NCBI GenBank assembly: GCA_019237595.1
Contig: JAFAGU010000061.1
Coordinates: 1 to 23,796, forward strand
Length of the DNA stretch: 23,796 nt
Source of the DNA: Betaproteobacteria bacterium
GTDB taxonomy: Bacteria > Pseudomonadota > Gammaproteobacteria > Burkholderiales > SG8-39
Reading direction: 5' to 3'
Positions 8,926 to 16,451 of the stretch are shown here, one piece after another. A program made the translations under genes and the position numbers. How positions within the stretch are numbered: the first letter of the stretch is position 1; each line of letters begins with the position of its first letter. The notes under the pieces are model-generated. The model did no database searches. It was not told the origin of the DNA and saw only the letters and a list, made by a program, of their open reading frames with translations.

Positions 8926-9764
8926 TAGCGCAGCTTCTTGAGCAGCTGCTCGAGATGATCGAGGCTCGAGTAATGCACCACGATCTTGCCTGCGCCCTTT
9001 CGCCCCGGCTTGATGGCGACCGTCGTGCCCAGCCGCTCGGACACTTCTTCCTCGAGTCGATGCAAGTCGCGATCGCCGCGCGCGCGGCGCCGCGACGGCG
9101 CGCCGCGCAGCAGCTTTTGCACCAGCGCTTCCGTCTCGCGTACGGACAGCCCTCGCGAGGCGACCCGTGTTCCCATCTCGATCTGTCGCGCTCCGTCCAA
9201 GGCGAGGAGCGCCCGGGCGTGGCCCATCTCGAGCGCGCCTTCCATCAGCATTTCCTGCACCGGCTTCGCCAGCTTGAGCAGGCGCAGAAGATTGGTCGTC
9301 GCGCTGCGCGAGCGCCCGATCGCGTCGGCGGCCTGCTCATGCGTCATCCTGAATTCCTCGACCAGGCGCTGCACGCCGTTGGCTTCCTCCATCGGATTGA
9401 GGTCCTCGCGCTGGATGTTCTCGATGAGAGACATGGCGAGCGCCGATTCGTCGGCGACTTCTCGCACGACGGCCGGCACCTCGTCGAGCCCCGCCATCTG
9501 CGCAGCGCGCCAGCGGCGTTCGCCGGCGATCAGCTCGTAGCGCTCGCGATCCACCGGCCGCACGAGCAGCGGCTGCATCAGGCCTTGAGAACGAATGGAT
9601 GCCGCGAGCTCGGCAAGCGCCTGCTGGTCCATCTTCGTCCGGGGCTGGTACTTGCCCGGGCGGATCCTGCCGACGGGAAGCGTCATGAGCGCTTCGCGCG
9701 CCGGCGCGTCTTCCGTTCCGAGCAGCGCGTCCAGCCCTCGTCCGAGTCCCTTTGCCTTGGTCAT
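8925..9764 (-). CDS. parB: Chromosome partitioning protein ParB (Spo0J family)
   Basis: parS-binding CTPase clamp that spreads around the origin and works with ParA in segregation. At 279 aa it is typical. The N-terminal MTKAKGLGRGLDALLG is the basic ParA-activating tail. The N-terminal nuclease-like/CTP-binding domain has GERRWRAA at residues 81-88 and ENIQRE at 115-120. The DNA-binding helix-turn-helix is at about 141-162 (THEQAADAIGRSRSATTNLL), followed by a C-terminal dimerisation domain. The ATG overlaps the parA stop by 4 nt. Its likely targets are the two parS-like palindromes in the mnmG leader at 13035-13090. Confidence 0.97.
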   Translation of the reverse strand: MTKAKGLGRGLDALLGTEDAPAREALMTLPVGRIRPGKYQPRTKMDQQALAELAASIRSQGLMQPLLVRPVDRERYELIAGERRWRAAQMAGLDEVPAVVREVADESALAMSLIENIQREDLNPMEEANGVQRLVEEFRMTHEQAADAIGRSRSATTNLLRLLKLAKPVQEMLMEGALEMGHARALLALDGARQIEMGTRVASRGLSVRETEALVQKLLRGAPSRRRARGDRDLHRLEEEVSERLGTTVAIKPGRKGAGKIVVHYSSLDHLEQLLKKLR

Positions 9765-10537
9765 GCCGTCCCTCCCTGGGACAGGATTTCATCGGCGAGG
9801 CCGAGATAGGCCTGCGCGCCTTTCGAGCTCGAGTCGAGCAGCACCGCCGGCACGCCGTGGCTCGGCGCCTCCGCGAGACGCACGTTCCGGGGCACCATGG
9901 TCCGATACACCTTGTCCCCGAAATGGGTCTCGAGCTGCTGCGAGACCTGCTGCGAGAGCGTGTTGCGCGGGTCGTACATCGTTCGCAGGAGCCCCGCGAT
10001 CTCTAGCCTTGGATTGAGATGGCCGCGCACGCGTTTGATCGTGCCGACGAGGTCGGAAAGCCCTTCGAGGGCGTAGTACTCGCATTGCATGGGGATCAGC
10101 ACGCGCTGGGCCGCTGCGAGCGCATTGACCGTGAGGAGGCTAAGCGACGGGGGGCAGTCGATCAGGACGAAGTCGTACTCCGGCGCCACGCGCTCGAGCG
10201 CCGTCTTGAGCCTCGATTCGCGCGACGGAAGCTCGACAAGCTCCACCTCTGCGCCGGCCAGCTCGCGGTTCGAGGGCAAGAGGTCGTAGCCACCCTTCTC
10301 TGCCCGCATTCGGATGCCCGCCAAGTCTCCCAAGCCCAGGAGCACGTGATACACCGTGCGCCCGAGCGTGCGCTTGTCGATGCCGCTCCCCATGGTCGCG
10401 TTTCCCTGCGGATCGAGGTCGACCAGCAATACGCGCCGGCCCGCGTGCGCGAGGGCTGCCGCAAGGTTGACGCTCGTGGTTGTCTTCCCCACGCCGCCTT
10501 TCTGGTTGACCACCGCCAGCACGAGCGCGCCGCTCAT
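9761..10537 (-). CDS. parA: Chromosome partitioning ATPase ParA (Soj family)
   Basis: Walker-type ATPase forming nucleoid-bound dimers that move ParB-parS complexes. I start it at the ATG overlapping the rsmG stop (ATGA), giving MSGALVLAVVNQKGGVGKTT and 258 aa; the open frame continues upstream only because rsmG lacks stops in that frame. The deviant Walker A KGGVGKTT is at residues 13-20, the Walker A' region LLVDLDPQGNAT follows at about 38-49, and Walker B is VLIDCPPSL near residue 125. The short N-terminus without a helix-turn-helix identifies a chromosomal type Ib-like Soj rather than a plasmid type Ia ParA. Confidence 0.97.
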   Translation of the reverse strand: MSGALVLAVVNQKGGVGKTTTSVNLAAALAHAGRRVLLVDLDPQGNATMGSGIDKRTLGRTVYHVLLGLGDLAGIRMRAEKGGYDLLPSNRELAGAEVELVELPSRESRLKTALERVAPEYDFVLIDCPPSLSLLTVNALAAAQRVLIPMQCEYYALEGLSDLVGTIKRVRGHLNPRLEIAGLLRTMYDPRNTLSQQVSQQLETHFGDKVYRTMVPRNVRLAEAPSHGVPAVLLDSSSKGAQAYLGLADEILSQGGTA

Positions 10538-11169
10538 GGTTGGGCGGTGCAAAGCACGAGATGGCGTTCCGCCTCGAGGAAAGGCACTTTGAGCGGCAGC
10601 ACATGCCGGCAATCGCATGCCCTCGGCACTTCTGTGAGCTCGTCCGATGGTAAGGCGCCCTTCATCGCCAAGATCCAGCCGCCACGCGAGACGAGGTGCG
10701 AGCAGCGCTCGATGAAATCCGAGAGGCGGGCGAAGGCGCGAGAAATCACCACCGGAAAGCGAATCGGCGGATGCCATTCCTCTACGCGGCCTTCATGCAC
10801 AGTGACGTTCTTCAGGCGCAACTCTATGGCCGCCTGCCTCAGGAACGCCGCCTTCTTGCCGCTTGCGTCGTTCAGGGTCACGCGCCAGTCCGGTCTGGCC
10901 ACGGCGATCGGGATGCCCGGGAGGCCGGCACCGGATCCCACATCAGCGAGGACCTTGCCTTGCGCTGCAGGCAGGTGCGGAACGACCGCGAGTGAGTCGA
11001 GCAGGTGGTGCGTCACCATCGGAAGAGGCGCATGGATGGCGGTGAGGTTGTAGGTCTTGTTCCACTTCGCCAGGAGCTCGATGTATTCCAGGAGCTTCCT
11101 GGCGGCCGCGGGATCGAGCCCGACCGCGAGATCGCGAGCGCCGCGCTCGAGCGCGTCCGCCGGCGTCAT
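10534..11169 (-). CDS. rsmG: 16S rRNA (guanine-N7) methyltransferase RsmG
   Basis: SAM-dependent enzyme methylating N7 of G527 (E. coli numbering) in 16S rRNA; its loss gives low-level streptomycin resistance in several bacteria. The protein is 211 aa (E. coli 207). The conserved KWNKTYNLTAI is at residues 35-45 and the SAM-binding motif I DVGSGAGLPG at 76-85, followed by the motif GKKAAFLRQA. It overlaps mnmG upstream and parA downstream by 4 nt each (ATGA), so all three are surely co-transcribed. Confidence 0.96.
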   Translation of the reverse strand: MTPADALERGARDLAVGLDPAAARKLLEYIELLAKWNKTYNLTAIHAPLPMVTHHLLDSLAVVPHLPAAQGKVLADVGSGAGLPGIPIAVARPDWRVTLNDASGKKAAFLRQAAIELRLKNVTVHEGRVEEWHPPIRFPVVISRAFARLSDFIERCSHLVSRGGWILAMKGALPSDELTEVPRACDCRHVLPLKVPFLEAERHLVLCTAQP

Positions 11170-13013
11170 GCAGTCTTCTGTTGAGGCGGGCGCCCGATTT
11201 TCTTCAGGTGCACCAGCAGGAGGGAGATCGCCGCCGGCGTGACGCCCGAAATTCTCGAAGCCTGTCCGATCGTCTCCGGCCGGTGCGCGGCCAGCTTCTG
11301 GCGTACCTCGTGGGAAAGTCCTTTCACCAGTGCGTAGTCGAGGTCCGAGGGCAACTCGAGCGACTCGCTTTTTTGGCGACGCGCGACCTCCTCTCGCTGC
11401 CGGTGGACGTAGCCTTCGTACTTCGTCTCGATCTCGACTTGCTCGCCTATTTCCGCATCGAGAGGGGGCACACCCGCCAGCGTCGTGACGGCGTGATAGG
11501 TCATCTCGGGCCGGCGCAGCAGATCAGAAAGGCTATGCTTTTGTGAAAAGCCAGTGCTCACATACGTGGACCGCAGACGCTCTAGTTCGCGCGCAACGGC
11601 GGTACGTTTTTGCTCGTACGCGCGCCACCTCTCTTCCCCGACAACGCCAAGGCGAAAGCCGACCTCGGTAAGCCGAGCATCCGCGTTGTCCTCTCTAAGC
11701 GCAAGTCGGTACTCCGCCCTACTCGTGAACATGCGATACGGTTCGGTCACACCGAGCGTAACCAAGTCATCGACCAGAACGCCGAGGTAAGCCTCATGCC
11801 GGCTCGGCGCCCATCCCGGCTCGCCCCGAACCTTCAGGACGGCGTTGATGCCGGCCAGTAGGCCTTGTGCAGCGGCTTCCTCATAACCCGTCGTCCCGTT
11901 TATCTGGCCCGCGAAAAAGAGTCCGGGAATCGACTTGGTTTCCAGGGTAGAGCGCAGGTTTCGGGGATCGAAGTAGTCGTATTCGACTGCGTATCCAGGC
12001 CGGACAAGGTGCGCTCGCTCCAGGCCCGGGATGGTTCGAACGAGCTCGACCTGCACGTCGAACGGCAGGCTAGTGGATATTCCGTTCGGATAGATCTCGT
12101 TCGTGGAAAGTCCTTCGGGCTCGAGGAAGACCTGGTGCGACGATTTGCCGGCAAAGCGATGGATCTTGTCCTCAATCGACGGACAATAACGCGGGCCAAT
12201 GCCCTGGATGACACCGGTGTAGAGCGGTGACCGGTCGAGGCCGCTCCGAATGACCGCATGCGTTCGCTCGTTCGTATGGGCGATCCAGCATGGCAACTGC
12301 CGGGGGTGCATGCTCCGGCGGCCGAGGAAGGAAAACACAGGCTCCGGCTGATCGCCGGGCTGCGCTTCCAACCGCGAGAAATCAATGGTCCGTGCATCAA
12401 GCCTCGGCGGCGTACCGGTCTTGAGGCGACCGACGGGAAGCTTGAGCTCGCGCAGGCGCGCCGCGAGGGTGGTGGAGGCCGGGTCTCCCGCGCGTCCAGC
12501 CTCGTAGCGGTCGAGGCCGACGTGTATCAGCCCGCCTAGGAACGTGCCGGTTGTAAGCACCACGGCGCGAGCCCGCACGATGACGCCAGCTTGGGTAACG
12601 ACGCCAGCGGCGACTCCATTTTCGACCAGGATGTCATCAACGGGCTGCTGGAAGAGGGCGAGGCCTGGCTGGTTTTCCAACCGGCGCCGAATGGCCGCTC
12701 GATACAGGGCCCGGTCCGCTTGGGCGCGCGTCGCTCTGACAGCGGCGCCCTTGGATGAATTCAACGTGCGGAATTGAATTCCCGCTTCGTCCGTGGCAAT
12801 CGCCATGGCACCGCCCAGAGCGTCGATTTCCTTCACCAGGTGGCCCTTGCCGATGCCGCCTATGGACGGGTTGCAGGACATCTGGCCTAGCGCCTCAATG
12901 CTGTGCGTGATCAGGATCGTTGTGGCACCCATGCGCGCTGCGGCGAGCGACGCTTCAGTGCCGGCGTGTCCGCCACCGACGATGGCGACGTCGAACTCCT
13001 GGGGGAAATTCAT
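11166..13013 (-). CDS. mnmG: tRNA 5-carboxymethylaminomethyluridine-34 synthase subunit MnmG (GidA)
   Basis: FAD-binding partner of MnmE in forming the cmnm5U34 wobble modification of tRNAs. I choose the ATG at 13013 (MNFPQEFDVAIVGGGHAGTE), giving 615 aa (E. coli 629). The open frame reaches 13112, but the extra 33 residues are translated parS-like palindromes (FHVE twice) and not protein-like. The FAD motif GGGHAG is at residues 13-18, followed by the family signatures CNPSIGGIGKGHL and GYEEAAAQGL, and a C-terminal helical domain that binds MnmE. The start lacks a strong Shine-Dalgarno. By eye, third-position GC seems lower than in neighbours over parts of the gene. Its partner mnmE lies upstream but is separated by pckG. 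Confidence 0.96.
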   Translation of the reverse strand: MNFPQEFDVAIVGGGHAGTEASLAAARMGATTILITHSIEALGQMSCNPSIGGIGKGHLVKEIDALGGAMAIATDEAGIQFRTLNSSKGAAVRATRAQADRALYRAAIRRRLENQPGLALFQQPVDDILVENGVAAGVVTQAGVIVRARAVVLTTGTFLGGLIHVGLDRYEAGRAGDPASTTLAARLRELKLPVGRLKTGTPPRLDARTIDFSRLEAQPGDQPEPVFSFLGRRSMHPRQLPCWIAHTNERTHAVIRSGLDRSPLYTGVIQGIGPRYCPSIEDKIHRFAGKSSHQVFLEPEGLSTNEIYPNGISTSLPFDVQVELVRTIPGLERAHLVRPGYAVEYDYFDPRNLRSTLETKSIPGLFFAGQINGTTGYEEAAAQGLLAGINAVLKVRGEPGWAPSRHEAYLGVLVDDLVTLGVTEPYRMFTSRAEYRLALREDNADARLTEVGFRLGVVGEERWRAYEQKRTAVARELERLRSTYVSTGFSQKHSLSDLLRRPEMTYHAVTTLAGVPPLDAEIGEQVEIETKYEGYVHRQREEVARRQKSESLELPSDLDYALVKGLSHEVRQKLAAHRPETIGQASRISGVTPAAISLLLVHLKKIGRPPQQKTA

Positions 13014-13034
13014 GGGGACGCGAATGATACTGGA

Positions 13035-13052
13035 TCGTTCCACGTGGAACGA
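13035..13052. promoter_or_regulatory. parS: parS-like site 1 (ParB binding site)
   Basis: An 18-bp perfect palindrome, TCGTTCCACGTGGAACGA. Its 16-bp core differs from the general bacterial parS consensus TGTTTCACGTGAAACA only at symmetric positions 1/16 and 5/12. It lies 21 bp upstream of the mnmG start and about 3.3 kb from parB, within 8 kb of dnaA. Confidence 0.85.
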
Positions 13053-13074
13053 GGAACGCGTTTCCGCTCCCCAC

Positions 13075-13090
13075 GGTTCCACGTGGAACA
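13075..13090. promoter_or_regulatory. parS: parS-like site 2 (ParB binding site)
   Basis: GGTTCCACGTGGAACA, with a 14-bp perfect palindromic core (13076-13089) identical to the core of site 1. The two centres are 39 bp apart. Together they make up much of the pckG-mnmG spacer. Confidence 0.85.
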
Positions 13091-13091
13091 C

Positions 13092-13116
13092 GGCGATGCT
13101 GCAATGCAGCATCGCC
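13092..13116. repeat. Near-continuous perfect inverted repeat next to parS
   Basis: Arms of 12 bp, GGCGATGCTGCA at 13092-13103 and TGCAGCATCGCC at 13105-13116, around one central A at 13104. It starts 2 bp beyond parS-like site 2 and ends 23 bp from the pckG stop. As RNA it would form a strong hairpin after pckG, but no T-run follows on the minus strand (GTGTTCC follows). It could be a Rho-independent terminator of atypical form, an mRNA 3'-end stabiliser, or a protein site. Confidence 0.55.
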
Positions 13117-13139
13117 TTTAGGGCTTGCTCGGGAAGCGC

Positions 13140-14984
13140 CTAGCGAAGAATTTCGTGCAGTCTCGCCCGGCGCCCTTCAAGGCTTCCCGGGAGCCGGTCG
13201 CCGAGCTTGGTGAAGAGCTCGTCGTGCGAAGCCAGTTCCTCCTGCCACGCATGCGCGTCTATTCGAGCCAGTTCGTCGAAGTCGCTCTGGGACAGGTTCT
13301 CTAGCCCGCGCCACTCCAGGTCCTGGAATCGAGGCATGGTGCCGAGGGGCGTCGGTACGCCTTGAGCCCGGCCCTGGCATCGATCGACGATCCACTGCAG
13401 GACGCGCATGTTCTCGCCGTAGCCTGGCCAGATGAAACGGCCGCTGGAGTCACGGCGGAACCAGTTCACCCTAAAAATTTTCGGCGGATAGGCGACGGCA
13501 TTTCCCATCTTCAGCCAGTGGCCGAAGTAGTCGCCCATGTTGTAGCCCACGAACGCAATCATCGCCATGGGATCGCGGCGCACCACGCCGACCTTCCCGG
13601 TAATGGCGGCCGTCGTTTCCGATCCCAGCGTCGCCGCCATGTATACGCCGTCTTCCCAGGTAGGCGCCTCCACTACCAGCGGCACCGTGCTCGAGCGCCG
13701 TCCGCCGAAGACGAAGGCCGAGATAGGCACGCCTTGCGGATCCTCCCAGTTCGCATCAAGAGACGGGCATTGCGAGGCTGGCACCGTGAACCGCGCGTTC
13801 GGATGCGCTGCCAGCCGGCCCTTCTTGCCGTCCTCCGGCGTCCACTCCTTGCCCTGCCAGTCGATCAGGCGCTTCGGAGGCTCTGCCGTCATGCCCTCCC
13901 ACCACACATCGCCTTCCGGAGTGAGGGCAACGTTCGTGAAGATGACGTTCGAATGCAGCATCTTCATTGCGTTGGGGTTCGTCTTCTCGGAAGTTCCGGG
14001 CGCAACGCCGAACAATCCGGCTTCCGGGTTGATCGCACGGAAGCGCCCGTCCTTGCCGGGCTTGATCCACGCGATGTCCTCTCCGACCGTCGTCACTTTC
14101 CAGCCCTTGAACGCATCCGGCGGAATGAGCATGGCGAGGTTGGTCTTGCCGCAGGCAGAGGGGAAGGCGGCCGAAATGTAGGTCTTCTCCCCGGTCGGCG
14201 ATTCCATGCCGAGGATCAGCATGTGCTCGGCGAGCCACCCCTCGTCTCGAGCCATGACGGAGGCAATTCGCAGAGCGAGGCACTTCTTCCCGAGGAGCGC
14301 GTTGCCGCCGTAGCCAGACCCGAATGACCAGATCTCCCTCGTCTCGGGAAAATGGACGATCCACTTTTCCTTCTCATTGGTGGGCCAGGGCACGTCCTTC
14401 TGATCCGCCTCGAGCGGCGAGCCCACCGAGTGCACACAAGGGACGAAAGCGCCGTCGATGCCCAGCCAGTCGATGACGCGCCGCCCCATGCGGGTCATGA
14501 CCTTCATGCTGACGGCGACATAGGCAGAGTCGGTGATCTCCACGCCCACTTGGGCGATTGGAGAGCCCACCGGCCCCATCGAGAAGGGCACGACATACAT
14601 GGTGCGACCGCGCATACAACCGTCGAAAAGGCGGTGCAGCGTCGCGCGCATCTCCCGCGGATCGACCCAGTTGTTCGTCGGCCCGGCGTCCGCCTTTTCC
14701 CGGCTGCAGATGAACGTTCGCTCCTCCATGCGCGCCACGTCGCCGGGATGCGAGCGCGCAAGGAAAGAGTTCGGCCGAAGCTTGTCGCTCAGGCGGATGA
14801 AAGTCCCGCGGCGCACCAACTCGGCGCATAGGCGGTCGTATTCCTCCTGGGAGCCGTCGCACCAGACAATCTCCTCCGGCTTGGCGAGCGCGGCAACTTC
14901 CGACACCCATTGGCGCAGCTTCTGGTGTCGGACCCACGCCGGGGCATTCGATTGGTCGGCGGGGGCGGTGGCGGGAGCGTTCAT
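13140..14984 (-). CDS. pckG: Phosphoenolpyruvate carboxykinase (GTP)
   Basis: Cytosolic gluconeogenic enzyme converting oxaloacetate and GTP to phosphoenolpyruvate, GDP and CO2, or the reverse anaplerotic reaction. I start at the ATG at 14984 (MNAPATAPADQSNAPAWVRH), 614 aa, typical for the GTP class (about 600-620); a TTG at 15020 would add 12 residues but lies inside a leader hairpin. The kinase P-loop FPSACGKTN (residues 274-282) contains the hallmark cysteine of GTP-PEPCK, and SFGSGYGGNALLGKK (220-234) and FVFGGRRSSTVPLV are conserved. ATP-type PEPCK is excluded by length and motif. It is unexpected here: it separates mnmE from mnmG. It has a promoter-like extended -10 and its own hairpin signals on both sides, which suggests an independent unit. 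Confidence 0.96.
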   Translation of the reverse strand: MNAPATAPADQSNAPAWVRHQKLRQWVSEVAALAKPEEIVWCDGSQEEYDRLCAELVRRGTFIRLSDKLRPNSFLARSHPGDVARMEERTFICSREKADAGPTNNWVDPREMRATLHRLFDGCMRGRTMYVVPFSMGPVGSPIAQVGVEITDSAYVAVSMKVMTRMGRRVIDWLGIDGAFVPCVHSVGSPLEADQKDVPWPTNEKEKWIVHFPETREIWSFGSGYGGNALLGKKCLALRIASVMARDEGWLAEHMLILGMESPTGEKTYISAAFPSACGKTNLAMLIPPDAFKGWKVTTVGEDIAWIKPGKDGRFRAINPEAGLFGVAPGTSEKTNPNAMKMLHSNVIFTNVALTPEGDVWWEGMTAEPPKRLIDWQGKEWTPEDGKKGRLAAHPNARFTVPASQCPSLDANWEDPQGVPISAFVFGGRRSSTVPLVVEAPTWEDGVYMAATLGSETTAAITGKVGVVRRDPMAMIAFVGYNMGDYFGHWLKMGNAVAYPPKIFRVNWFRRDSSGRFIWPGYGENMRVLQWIVDRCQGRAQGVPTPLGTMPRFQDLEWRGLENLSQSDFDELARIDAHAWQEELASHDELFTKLGDRLPGSLEGRRARLHEILR

Positions 14985-15009
14985 CGTGGGGGTCACTCCA
15001 GAAGCCAAA

Positions 15010-15030
15010 CGGCCCAGCAAAGCTGGGCCG
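15010..15030 (-). repeat. Hairpin in the pckG leader
   Basis: Perfect 9-bp GC-rich arms (cggcccagc at 15010-15018, gctgggccg at 15022-15030) with a 3-nt loop. On the minus strand the stem is followed by TTTGG. It lies about 26-46 nt before the pckG ATG and downstream of the proposed promoter, so it would be in the mRNA leader. It may act as a weak terminator for read-through from mnmE or as a leader structure affecting pckG. Confidence 0.5.
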
Positions 15031-15047
15031 AGGAAAGATGGCTGGCG

Positions 15048-15056
15048 ATTGTAGCA
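15048..15056 (-). promoter_or_regulatory. Candidate extended -10 promoter of pckG
   Basis: TGCTACAAT on the minus strand fits an extended -10 (TGnTAnAAT). No clear -35 is seen, as is usual for extended -10 promoters. Transcription would start near 15041, giving a leader of about 57 nt that contains the hairpin at 15010-15030. Confidence 0.5.
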
Positions 15057-15128
15057 CCGGCGTTGCGACAGGCATCCGCGCCGGGCGGCTCCGTTAGGAT
15101 TAAAGACAGCGATTCATTTGCTTAGAGG

Positions 15129-16451
15129 CTACTTGCCGATGCAGAAACGCGCGAAGATCTCGCCCAAGAGGTCGTCGGCGCTAACCGCTCCGGTGATGCG
15201 GCCGAGCTCGGCGTGGGCAAGGCGCAATTCCTCGGCGAAAAACTCCCAGCGGGCCTCTTCGGCCGCCGCTTTTCCAAGCAGTACTCGGGCGGCTTGCAAG
15301 GCCTCCACGTGCCTTTCCCGGGCAAGGAAAGCCGATTCGCCGCCAGTTGTCCATCCCGCCGCTTTCAGGATCGCCTGCCGAAGACCGTCCATGCCCTTCC
15401 CGCTCTTTGCCGAAACGGCCACTGCACCCGGGGGCGGCTGAAAGTCCGGGGCGAGATCGACCTTGTTGAATACCTCCACGCGCGCCGCGCCACGCACAAG
15501 CTCGTCCCGGAAGGGCGCCGGTTCGGGCGCCTCGGACACCGCTAGCACGACGTCGGCATTTTCCAGTTCACGCAGCGTGCGCTGTATTCCGATCTGCTCG
15601 ATCTCGTCCAGAGATTCCCGAAGCCCTGCTGTATCGGCCACGATCACCGGCACGCCGTCCATTTCGAGCGACTCCCGAACGACATCGCGTGTGGTGCCGG
15701 GATGCGGCGTCACGATTGCGCGCTCCTCGCCGGCGAGGCGATTTAGAAGGCTCGACTTCCCGACGTTGGGCCGGCCGACGATCGCTACGTGGATGCCGTT
15801 GGCAAGCATGCGGCCTTGTCGGCTGCGTGCAATGAGCTCGTCGAGCGCCGCGATCAGCCCCTGGAGCCGTGCCCGAGCTTCATCGCGGTGGATCGCCTCG
15901 ACTTCTTCCTCCGGAAAATCGAGCATGGCCTCAACGAGGGCGCGCAGTTCAGTGACGCCCGCCATGATGCGCGAAACGGTGAGGGAGAACTCCCCGGAAA
16001 GGGATCGAATTGCGCTGCGCGCCGCCTCCCGGCTCGCCGCGTCGATGAGATCGGCGACCGCCTCCGCCTGGGCGAGATCCAGCTTGCCTTCGAGAAAGGC
16101 CCGCCGTGTGAATTCGCCCGGCTCGGCGATACGCGCACCTGCTTCCAGGCATGCGCGCAATGTGGCGGCCAGCACGACCGGACCTCCGTGCCCCTGCAAC
16201 TCGAGGACGTCCTCGCCCGTATACGAGCGGGGCGCAGGAAAATAAAGCGCGAGTCCATCGTCAATACGCTCGCCCGAGCGATCGCGGAAGGAGGCGAGCA
16301 TGGCGAGGCGCGGCTCCGGAACCCGGCCAAGCACAGCGCCGGCAATAGTGCGTACCAACGGGCCGGAGACGCGAATGACACCGATGCCGCCTCGGCCGGG
16401 GGCCGTCGCGACGGCGGCGATGGTGTCGCGTCCTAGGTCACTTCTTCCCAT
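15129..16451 (-). CDS. mnmE: tRNA modification GTPase MnmE (TrmE)
   Basis: K+-activated GTPase that, with MnmG, modifies U34 of certain tRNAs. At 440 aa it is slightly shorter than E. coli MnmE (454). The N-terminal folate-binding domain begins DTIAAVATAPGRGGIGVIRV. The inserted G domain has the P-loop GRPNVGKS (residues 226-233), TTRD, DTAGL (273-277) and NKVD. The essential C-terminal motif CIGK ends the protein. The ATG lies inside yidC, overlapping by 14 nt; other starts would cut into or precede the conserved N-terminus poorly. It is probably the last gene of the rpmH-rnpA-yidD-yidC-mnmE operon. Confidence 0.97.
   Translation of the reverse strand: MGRSDLGRDTIAAVATAPGRGGIGVIRVSGPLVRTIAGAVLGRVPEPRLAMLASFRDRSGERIDDGLALYFPAPRSYTGEDVLELQGHGGPVVLAATLRACLEAGARIAEPGEFTRRAFLEGKLDLAQAEAVADLIDAASREAARSAIRSLSGEFSLTVSRIMAGVTELRALVEAMLDFPEEEVEAIHRDEARARLQGLIAALDELIARSRQGRMLANGIHVAIVGRPNVGKSSLLNRLAGEERAIVTPHPGTTRDVVRESLEMDGVPVIVADTAGLRESLDEIEQIGIQRTLRELENADVVLAVSEAPEPAPFRDELVRGAARVEVFNKVDLAPDFQPPPGAVAVSAKSGKGMDGLRQAILKAAGWTTGGESAFLARERHVEALQAARVLLGKAAAEEARWEFFAEELRLAHAELGRITGAVSADDLLGEIFARFCIGK

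Noticed and set aside
13024..13029. TATCAT on the minus strand as a -10 box for mnmG
   Set aside because: It lies only about 11 nt before the mnmG ATG and has no -35; a transcript from it would have almost no leader.
13014..13112. N-terminal extension of MnmG by 33 residues
   Set aside because: The added residues are translations of the two parS-like palindromes, and the FAD fold begins just after the ATG at 13013.
15305..15311. CCACGTG inside mnmE as a third parS site
   Set aside because: Only the central 7 bases match; the flanks lack the GTTC/GAAC arms. The same holds for CACGTG at 10343-10348 in parA.
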